Of a DNA stretch of 52,746 nt, positions 46,315 to 52,746 are shown in pieces (position 1 is the first letter of the stretch; the number at the start of each line of letters is the position of its first letter). The DNA lies in assembly GCF_004323185.1 (NCBI RefSeq), contig NZ_NAPS01000003.1, forward strand, positions 1 to 52,746. Reading direction: 5' to 3'. A program made the translations under genes and the position numbers. The notes beneath the pieces were generated by a model. That model had not been told where the DNA came from and searched no databases. It was given only the letters and a program-made list of their open reading frames with translations. The DNA is from Westiellopsis prolifica IICB1 (GTDB lineage Bacteria; Cyanobacteriota; Cyanobacteriia; Cyanobacteriales; Nostocaceae).

Positions 46315-47661
46315 ATGTATAAGCATTTAAAATCACTCAGCATATTGTGGTTCTACATCATTGGCTCTGCACTCTTAGGAGCTTGCCGTCAAGCCAACGA
46401 GAGTGCCAGTGCAAGTCAAACTGAGACAGTTGCGGTTAAGCTTGCAACAGTTGAAAGCCGCACGATACGTGACAGTTCTGAGTTTGTCGCCAATCTGGAG
46501 TCGCGCAAGTCCGTCGTTCTGCAACCACGAGTGCAGGGGCAAATCTCCCGCATCTTTGTCCGAGCTGGAGATACTGTCAAGACGGGGACTCCCATCATGC
46601 AAATTGACAAAAAAGAGCAGCTTGCCTTGGTGCAGAGTCGGATTTATGAGGTAGATTCTGCCCGCGCCAACGCCCAACGAGTCCGCGCTCTTCAGCAACA
46701 GGCAAAGGCAAAAGTGTTGCAATCAAAAGCCAGTCTCAAGAACGCCTCAGCCAACCTCAAAACATTGGAAGCAGATCGCAACAAAGCCCTCGCCGATCTG
46801 AAGTTCAACCAAGATCAGTATAAGCGTTATCAGCAAATCCACGCCTCAGGAGCCATCAGCCGCCAGGCGCTTAACCAATTTGGCAATAGTTTGGATGCAG
46901 CAAAAGCAGCGCTTTTAGCGGTAGAGGCGCGGATTCAAGCCCAGCATGCTGAAATCGAGTCGCAGAGATCTAACATTGCTGCCCAGCAAGCTGAAGTGGA
47001 GGCACAGCAAGCAGAGATTCTTCAGGCACAGCGACAGATTCGACAGGTACAAGCAAACACTCAGGAACAGCAAGCCCGATTGCAGTACCATACCATCACT
47101 GCGCCGTTTTCGAGTACAGTTGGCAACATCCCGATCAAACAGGGGGATTTTGTCAGCACAGAAACCAAGTTGGCGACGCTGACGCAAAATGATGCCTTAG
47201 AAGTTAATATTTCCATTCCGATCAAGCGGGCACGAGATATCCGCATTGGTACGACCATTGAATTGATCAATGCTCAAGGCCAAAATGTTGGCACCAGTCG
47301 AGTCTTTTTCATTTCTCCTAACGTTGCAAACAACACACAATCAATTTTGGTTAAAGCACGCTTAGACAACTCCAATCGAAGATTACGGGCGGATGAGTTT
47401 GTCAAAGCCAAGATCATCTGGAAACAACGACCGGGTTTGATGATTCCAACAAATGCCATTTCTCGAATTGCTGGGCAGAATTTTGTCTTTGTTGCCGAGC
47501 GAAGCCAGACAGGATTGGTTGCCCGACAGCGACCTGTGCAACTGGGAAATATTGAAGGAAACAACTATCAGGTGTTGGAAGGACTAAAGCCAGGTGAACG
47601 AATTGCCGTAACAGGATTGCTGCAATTATCCAATGGTGCGGCAATTGTTCCTGAATCGTGA
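46315..47661 (+). CDS. RND efflux periplasmic adaptor (HlyD/MFP) lipoprotein
   Basis: 448 aa. Signal peptide with lipobox LLGAC (Cys at about 24). Barrel-sandwich half motif VVLQPRVQGQISRIFVRAGDTVKTG (in two parts), a long Ala/Gln-rich coiled coil (about 100-255), second lipoyl half ITAPFSSTVGNIPIKQGDFV, then beta-barrel and membrane-proximal domains. Bridges the inner-membrane RND pump to an outer-membrane channel. No TolC-type gene is next to it. Confidence 0.93.
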   Translation: MYKHLKSLSILWFYIIGSALLGACRQANESASASQTETVAVKLATVESRTIRDSSEFVANLESRKSVVLQPRVQGQISRIFVRAGDTVKTGTPIMQIDKKEQLALVQSRIYEVDSARANAQRVRALQQQAKAKVLQSKASLKNASANLKTLEADRNKALADLKFNQDQYKRYQQIHASGAISRQALNQFGNSLDAAKAALLAVEARIQAQHAEIESQRSNIAAQQAEVEAQQAEILQAQRQIRQVQANTQEQQARLQYHTITAPFSSTVGNIPIKQGDFVSTETKLATLTQNDALEVNISIPIKRARDIRIGTTIELINAQGQNVGTSRVFFISPNVANNTQSILVKARLDNSNRRLRADEFVKAKIIWKQRPGLMIPTNAISRIAGQNFVFVAERSQTGLVARQRPVQLGNIEGNNYQVLEGLKPGERIAVTGLLQLSNGAAIVPES

Positions 47662-47725
47662 GTTTCAGGACAACCCAGATGAAGCAATTCGCCCTGTTCA
47701 CCTCCAGCCATTCCCACGAGGACGT

Positions 47726-50700
47726 ATGTTTTCTAAGATATTCATTAAACGCCCCGTTCTCTCCATTGTTGCCGCTATAGTCATTTTGCTAGTGGGACTT
47801 ATTAGCATCCCAACTCTGCCCATCGAGCAATATCCGAGCATCAGTCCACCTCAAGTGGTTGTGAGAGCGAACTATACCGGAGCCAGCGCTCAAGTGGTGG
47901 AGGAAACCGTCACTAGTGTGCTGGAGAGGCAAATTAATGGGATTCCCGGGATGCGATACATGACCTCCACCAGCAGTAATGATGGGAGTAGCGTCATTAC
48001 TGTTACGTTCCAGCAGGGATATAACCAGGATATTGCAGCCGTGGACGTGCAAAACCGCATTGCTCTGGCGGAGCCGCAACTGCCAGAAGTCGTGCGGCAA
48101 ACCGGAGTGAGTGTCACGAAGCAAATCAGTGCGATCGCCGCGAGTTTCGGACTCTATAGCGATCGCTATGACAACCTATTCTTGAGCAACTACTCTGATT
48201 TGCACATCTTAGATCCAATCAGACGGATTCCTGGTGTGGGAGCAATTTTGCCCTATGGAGAGCGTCGCTACGCCATGCGGATCTGGCTTGATCCCAAACA
48301 ACTCGCCAGCCGTAAACTTGCAGCGGAAGATGTGGTTGAAGCTCTTCAAGAGCAGAACTTTCAGGTTGGAATTGGACGCATTGGCAAACCACCGGCTGTT
48401 GATGGACAGCAATATCAAATTGATCTGCAAGCCGTAGGCAGACTGCGGGAGGTACCGGAATTTGAGAACTTGATTCTCAAGACAGAGACGGATGGCACGA
48501 TTGTCCGATTAAAGGATGTGGGACGTGTTGAGCTAGGCGCTGAAAGCTACCTCTCATTTGCGCGGTGGAACGGTATGGAATCGATTGCATATGATGTGCT
48601 CCAGCTTCCTGGCAGCAATACGCTGGAAATTGCCAGAGCCGTGAGAGATGAGATCACACGGCTGACAAAGGATTTACCACCGGATGTGAAATGCGAAATT
48701 GCCTACGACCCCAGCTTGTTCGTCATTGAGTCCCGCAATGAAGTGATCAAGACATTAATTGAGTCAGTTCTGTTGGTTGTCCTGATCGTTTTCATTTTCC
48801 TGCAAGATTGGCGGACGGCACTGATTCCAATCATTACCATTCCGATTACGTTTGTTGGCACGTTTGCATTTGTCAAAGCGTTTAATTTTTCGCTCAATAG
48901 TCTGACCCTGTTTGGTTTAATCCTGGCAACTGGTCTGGTAGTGGATGATGCGATTGTAGTGGTTGAAGATATTGCCCGCCACATCAAAGACGAGCAACTA
49001 CCACCCGCACAAGCGGCGATCGCATCCATGCGCGAACTGACTGGAGCAGTGATCGCGTCCTCGCTGGTGTTGATTGCAGTGTTCGTTCCAGTGGCGTTCT
49101 TCCCTGGTGTGACTGGACAACTATACAAACAGTTCGCGCTCACGATTGCCTTTGCCACGATCATCTCTACCTTTCTCGGGCTGACTCTCACGCCTGCGCT
49201 CTCTGCTATGCTCCTGCGCCAAAGACAGGAACTAACAGGTTGGGTAGGGCAGGTGTTTGAGCGGATTAATCAATGCCTGGATTGGATGCAGCGTGGTTAT
49301 GGGCGATTGCTGAACCTGGTTACCCGTTTCAAAATGGTTGTGGTTGGATTGTTCATCGTTTCACTTGGCGTAACAGGCTGGCTATACCAGTCAGTTCCGA
49401 CGGCGTTTATTCCTGATGAAGACCAAGGCTACATTATCTCGATTATCCAAGCACCAGAGGGGCGATCGCAGGACTCAATGGAAGGAATCATTGATCGCAT
49501 TGATCAGGAAATGCTAAAGATTCCTGAAGTCACGTTGGCTTATTCTTTAGGAGGCGCTGGGTTTTCTGGCAACATCGCCAACAGTGGGATCTCTTATATC
49601 GTGTTTAAGCCCTGGGGTGAACGTACAAAGCCTGAACAGGCTGCTCAAACTCTGCTCACTCGCACCCAAGAATCCTTGTCCAAAATCACAGAAGTCAGCG
49701 TATTCTCGCTGAATCCACCTGCAATCCCAGGCTTAGGGACTGTCGGCGGCTTTGTGTTTCAACTCCAAGATCGGGGAAACAATGACCTCAGCACCTTGTT
49801 GCAAGTGAAAGATGAGCTGGTGAAGCGTGCCAGTCAAACGCCAGAATTGCGGGATGTGTTCAGTACCTTTACAGCGAATGCGCCGCAGATGACCATTGAG
49901 GTTGATCGCGATCGCGCCAAAGCTCTCCAAGTTGACGTAGATGACATTCTCAGCACGCTCCAGATTTTCATTGGTTCGCGCTATGTCAATGACTTTAATG
50001 CCTTCGGTCGCACCTATCGTGTTTATGTTCAGGCAGACAAGCAGTTCCGCTCAAACCCCAAAGACATTGAAGAACTTTACGTCCGCTCTGCCCAAGGAGA
50101 AATGGTTCCCATCGGGAATTTGGTCAAAATTACCTCCACCACTGGACCACAAACAATTAATCACTACAACCTATTCCGCTCTATTGAAATCAACGGCATG
50201 GCGGCATCGGGATATAGCTCCGGACAGGCGATTGGGGCAATGGAACGCTTAGCAGCAGAAATTCTACCCAGAACAATGGGATTTGAGTGGTCGGGGATTT
50301 CTCTAGAAGAGATTTCCTCTGGTGGGCAGGCTCCCCTGATCTTTGGCTTGGGTTTGGTCTTTGTCTTTCTGGTACTGGCGGCTCAGTATAATAACTTTGT
50401 CGATCCGTTCATTATCATCCTATCCGTGCCGTTAGCCATCTTGGGTGCATTGCTGGCACAGTCCCTGCGTGGTCTTGTCAACGATATATACTGCCAGGTC
50501 GGATTGGTGATGCTCATTGGTTTGGCCAGTAAAAACGCCATTTTGATTGTGGAATTTGCCAATCAATTGCGTTCTGAAGGATTGCCGATTACCAAGGCGG
50601 CAATTGAAGCCTCAGAAGCTCGGTTTCGCCCTATTCTCATGACTGCTCTGTCTACTATGTTAGGGGGTTTTCCCATGATGCTAGCAACCGGAGCCGGTTC

Positions 50701-50851
50701 TATCAGTCGTCAGTCTCTTGGTACTGCCGTTTTTGGTGGTATGTTAGTGGCGACGTTTTTAAGCTTATTTGTTGTGCCTGTTCTCTACATCGTCATCACT
50801 AAGATTCGCGTTTATCCCTCTTCTGATACTAATCCGCGTTCAAAAGCGTAA
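47726..50851 (+). CDS. RND multidrug efflux pump (HAE1 type), C-terminus rewritten by IS
   Basis: 1041 aa from ATG 47726 (MFSKIFIKRPVLSIVAAIVI). Twelve TM segments, two periplasmic loops; TM4 charge relay LATGLVVDDAIVVVEDI with the paired Asp. SQSLRGL and GLVMLIGLASKNAILIVEF belong to the second half. Proton-driven export in a trimer with the adaptor encoded just upstream. After KIRVYPSSD the IS630 copy starting at 50829 supplies TNPRSKA and the stop, so the natural cytoplasmic tail is lost. The catalytic core is complete and the pump may still work. Confidence 0.93.
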   Translation: MFSKIFIKRPVLSIVAAIVILLVGLISIPTLPIEQYPSISPPQVVVRANYTGASAQVVEETVTSVLERQINGIPGMRYMTSTSSNDGSSVITVTFQQGYNQDIAAVDVQNRIALAEPQLPEVVRQTGVSVTKQISAIAASFGLYSDRYDNLFLSNYSDLHILDPIRRIPGVGAILPYGERRYAMRIWLDPKQLASRKLAAEDVVEALQEQNFQVGIGRIGKPPAVDGQQYQIDLQAVGRLREVPEFENLILKTETDGTIVRLKDVGRVELGAESYLSFARWNGMESIAYDVLQLPGSNTLEIARAVRDEITRLTKDLPPDVKCEIAYDPSLFVIESRNEVIKTLIESVLLVVLIVFIFLQDWRTALIPIITIPITFVGTFAFVKAFNFSLNSLTLFGLILATGLVVDDAIVVVEDIARHIKDEQLPPAQAAIASMRELTGAVIASSLVLIAVFVPVAFFPGVTGQLYKQFALTIAFATIISTFLGLTLTPALSAMLLRQRQELTGWVGQVFERINQCLDWMQRGYGRLLNLVTRFKMVVVGLFIVSLGVTGWLYQSVPTAFIPDEDQGYIISIIQAPEGRSQDSMEGIIDRIDQEMLKIPEVTLAYSLGGAGFSGNIANSGISYIVFKPWGERTKPEQAAQTLLTRTQESLSKITEVSVFSLNPPAIPGLGTVGGFVFQLQDRGNNDLSTLLQVKDELVKRASQTPELRDVFSTFTANAPQMTIEVDRDRAKALQVDVDDILSTLQIFIGSRYVNDFNAFGRTYRVYVQADKQFRSNPKDIEELYVRSAQGEMVPIGNLVKITSTTGPQTINHYNLFRSIEINGMAASGYSSGQAIGAMERLAAEILPRTMGFEWSGISLEEISSGGQAPLIFGLGLVFVFLVLAAQYNNFVDPFIIILSVPLAILGALLAQSLRGLVNDIYCQVGLVMLIGLASKNAILIVEFANQLRSEGLPITKAAIEASEARFRPILMTALSTMLGGFPMMLATGAGSISRQSLGTAVFGGMLVATFLSLFVVPVLYIVITKIRVYPSSDTNPRSKA

Positions 50852-50891
50852 AATAGATAAAATAGGTGGGAGTTGAAATAAATACATAGTT

Positions 50892-51683
50892 ATGGTCAGA
50901 GTCAGTAAAGTAGAGGCGCATCTAGCGTTAGAAGAAATCAAACAAAAAATAGCTACAAGCGACAATCCTCGCAGACAACAGAAATGGCTGATTGTCTACA
51001 ATGCTTTAGTGGAGCCTAGATCAGCGGTAGCTCTCGTTCTACATACGGGTACAACAGTCAGAACAGTACACTCTTGTATTTGTGACTATAACCGTATGGG
51101 AGTAGCAGCAATTGAGACTTCAGGAAAAGGAGGTAGGCACAACAGCTACCTGAATCTAGAAGAGGAAGCCGCATTTTTAGAACAATTTGGCGATGCCGCA
51201 CAAACAGGGAGTATCACAACGATTACCCAGATTCATCAAGCATTTGAACAATTGGTGGGGACGCATAAAACCACACAAAAGAGCAAACCTTCTCACTCAC
51301 GTTCGGGATCCGCAGCGACTATTCTCAGTATTGTTGCGAAAACCCGAACGTGAGTGAGAACCCACCGCGAAAAGTTGATTCGCAAAGCCGAGGAACCACG
51401 CATGTTTGCTCGTTTTGTGCAGATTTTTTCCACGGGTCAAGAGGTTGATACCAGTACCATCTATCGATTATTAGAGCGTCATGGTTGGCGTAAATTAACA
51501 CCTCGTCCTTATCCATCCCAAAGGCGACCAACAACAACAAGAAGCTTTTAAAAAAACTTTGGCTCACTGGTCGAACAAGCCATCTCCAACCGAGAATCAG
51601 ACGATAATCGTCCCGTACTCTTGTTGGCAGCCGATCAAGGAAGATTTGGGCGTATTGGTCAAGTAATGCGAGCTTGGAGTCCT
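50892..51683 (+). pseudogene. IS630 transposase, broken by insertion and truncation
   Basis: N-terminal half as in copy 1 (KWLIVYNALVEPRS, HTGTTVRTVH) up to FEQLVGT. A ~175-bp insert then interrupts it before the continuation VDTSTIYRLLERHGWRKL. The A7 frameshift run is retained, but coding ends at RAWSP. Non-functional. Confidence 0.85.
51261..51435. mobile_element. MITE-like insert inside the IS630 copy
   Basis: Absent from IS630 copy 1. Contains an 18-bp perfect inverted repeat, TTCTCACTCACGTTCGGG (51290-51307) with its complement (51343-51360), and outer imperfect repeats CACACAAAAGAGCAAAC (51272-51288) and GTTTGCTCGTTTTGTG (51404-51419). No gene. Exact edges were estimated by comparing the two IS630 copies. 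Confidence 0.7.
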
Positions 51684-51750
51684 GGCAACTTCGTATAATA
51701 AAATCGTATTGCTCCCGGGTTAAGTCCAGTTTGAACTTCTCGATTTTCAT
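51684..51750 (-). pseudogene. N-terminal fragment of an unidentified gene
   Basis: ATG at 51750 gives MKIEKFKLDLTREQYDFIIR and then runs into IS630 DNA. The style is that of a transposase N-terminus but I cannot name the family. It marks the join where IS630 copy 2 was truncated. Confidence 0.4.
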
Positions 51751-52071
51751 TGGTAAAGACGGTTTTGAACTGGCAAACTAAACTTAAAAGTTGTTGCTTC
51801 TATAGATTGGTCTCAAATGTCACGAAATTAGAAAAACTTTATACTGAAGAACTCCAATGATGACTTCTCTTACCCCTACTCCCTAAAACCGGGGTTTTTC
51901 ACCACAATTCCAGGAGAGCTGATGTTGCTGAAAATGTAATGATTTAGGCAGCCACAAAGATACTGCTGTCGTTCAAATCGTGCAGCAGATGAAGTTCTGT
52001 TTGCCATTATGAATTTTGCCGATGCGTGACAAAAAAGTAATGAGAAGTTGGTTTTTCCTAACTCTGACCCT
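51751..52071. other. Spacer between transposase fragments
   Basis: About 320 bp with no gene. AAAACCGGGGTTTTT near 51885-51899 is a weak hairpin with a short T run. Nothing else recognised. Confidence 0.4.
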
Positions 52072-52398
52072 ATGAGGCGAAAACCTTATCCAACTGATCT
52101 AACGGATCAAGAGTGGGAGCAGCTTCAACCCCTAATTCCATCCGCTAAAACAGGAGGACGCCCTCGGACGGTAGATATGCGTGAGATTGTCAACGCTATC
52201 CTTTATATCCAGCACAGTGGTTGTTCTTGGAGGATGCTTCCTCATGACTTTCCTCCATGGCCTACAGTTTATAATTACTTTCAAACTTGGCGTCGCTTGG
52301 GAGTATGGAAAAAGATGAATCAAGTCCTGCGATCGCGACTGCCAGGTAAGACAGAACAGGAAGAAAATCCACCTGCTGATACTTTAGACAGCTCTTAG
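52072..52398 (+). pseudogene. IS5-family transposase, N-terminal part only
   Basis: MRRKPYPTDLTDQEWEQLQP, then LIPSAKTGGRPRTVDMREIV, NAILYIQHSGCSWRMLPHDF, PPWPTVYNYFQTWRRLGVW: the DUF4096-type N-terminal domain of IS5-family transposases. It ends at DTLDSS where the first catalytic Asp region (LDSQSVK) should begin, so the catalytic domain is missing. Confidence 0.85.
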
Positions 52399-52455
52399 GT
52401 CGGGTAAGAGAGGATACATCACTGTACCTCCCTCCCCTAAGAACCCAGGGCTGTT

Positions 52456-52746
52456 TCATTCTAAAAAGGAAAATAGTAATAGGATATTATGGGCACAATG
52501 TCGTATTGCTCTGGTTAGGGAATCAAAACCATTGTGACGAAACAAGTTAATTACAAAACTGCGAAGAATGGAGAAATTTGCAGATGCATAACCATCAACC
52601 ATTTGTGCCTTGTCTTCATCAAACACAACATCTTTGACCCAATGTCATCGATTTTCTACACCCCAATGACCACGAATGCCTTGGGCAAAATCTGAAGCTT
52701 CAAGGGTCATTGAACTTATGTAATATACGGTTTCCTCATAAGGCTT
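52456..52746 (-). pseudogene. ISAs1-family transposase, C-terminal fragment with nonsense codon
   Basis: The minus strand reads YYISSMTLEASDFAQGIRGH, WGVENR, then a TGA (52645-52647) where a Leu-type codon is usual, then HWVKDVVFDEDKAQMVDGYA and SFVINLFRHNGFDSLTRAIR, ending at 52456. HWG.EN.LHW.KDV is the ISAs1 hallmark. Continues past the window edge. Confidence 0.85.

Larger units (their letters stand above)
50829..51683 (+). mobile_element. IS630-family element, copy 2, truncated
   Basis: Left terminus CTAATCCGCGTTCAAAAG after TA (50827-50828), same as copy 1 in inverted orientation. Identity to copy 1 runs to GGAGTCCT (51683) and then stops abruptly. The right end and DDE half are missing. 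Confidence 0.85.

Noticed and set aside
1-52746. tRNA, rRNA or CRISPR
   Set aside because: Scanned by eye for cloverleaf ends (CCA/GGTTCRA) and regularly spaced short repeats; none seen.

Overview
The window reads as cyanobacterial, most likely a filamentous Nostocales genome. Support: HIP1 octamers (GCGATCGC) are scattered through it, LL-diaminopimelate aminotransferase (DapL) is present, aspartate kinase has four ACT domains, there is a STAND/WD40 protein, and the insertion sequences are of types common in Nostoc-like genomes. No rRNA, tRNA or CRISPR array was seen.

Layout. (1) 1-5.8 kb is nested mobile DNA. An IS4-type transposase gene on the minus strand (start 5198, leaving the window at base 1) is cut twice: by a 2.5-kb serine-recombinase element (about 1717-4248) and by a complete ISAzo13-type IS (96-1690). 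The ancestral reading frame can be reassembled across both insertions. The IS carries 21-bp perfect hairpins beside 15-bp Fur-box-like palindromes, and a third such hairpin stands alone near 5.35 kb. Tn3 resolvase and transposase scraps follow. (2) 5.8-9.4 kb holds one large + strand HTH/NB-ARC/14xWD40 gene. (3) 9.7-17.9 kb holds minus-strand lysC, an FAD/NAD(P) flavoprotein, dapF, dapL, dapB and dapA: five of the six steps from aspartate to meso-diaminopimelate, without asd or lysA. (4) 18.5-35.1 kb holds, all on the minus strand, an aldo/keto reductase, an A-T-reductase NRPS-like enzyme, a secreted NTF2-fold protein, ATP sulfurylase, APS kinase, a sulfotransferase, a DUF1254/DUF1214 protein, a zinc alcohol dehydrogenase, and a C-A-T-reductase NRPS whose condensation domain is split over two genes. 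(5) 35.5-38.3 kb is IS wreckage around an intact IS630. (6) 38.3-41.4 kb holds a KAS III-like enzyme and a ThDP-dependent acetolactate-synthase-like enzyme, again minus strand. (7) 41.8-43.6 kb holds an IS4 element nested in the ends of another element. (8) 43.7-50.85 kb is a + strand efflux locus: MarR regulator, YrhK-like protein, MATE pump, RND adaptor and RND pump. (9) 50.8-52.7 kb holds broken transposases (IS630, IS5, ISAs1).

Main interpretation (inference): sections 3, 4 and 6 form one co-oriented biosynthetic locus of about 32 kb. The condensing NRPS has a binding-pocket code close to the known lysine code, and the adjacent dap/lysC genes would supply the lysine pathway. Sat, CysC and the sulfotransferase imply local PAPS supply and a sulfated product. 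Two thioester reductases, an alcohol dehydrogenase and an aldo/keto reductase imply an aldehyde/alcohol terminus. The ThDP plus KAS III pair recalls the acyloin-forming XclA/XclB-C enzymes of xenocyloin. I do not recognise a known cluster with this gene set.
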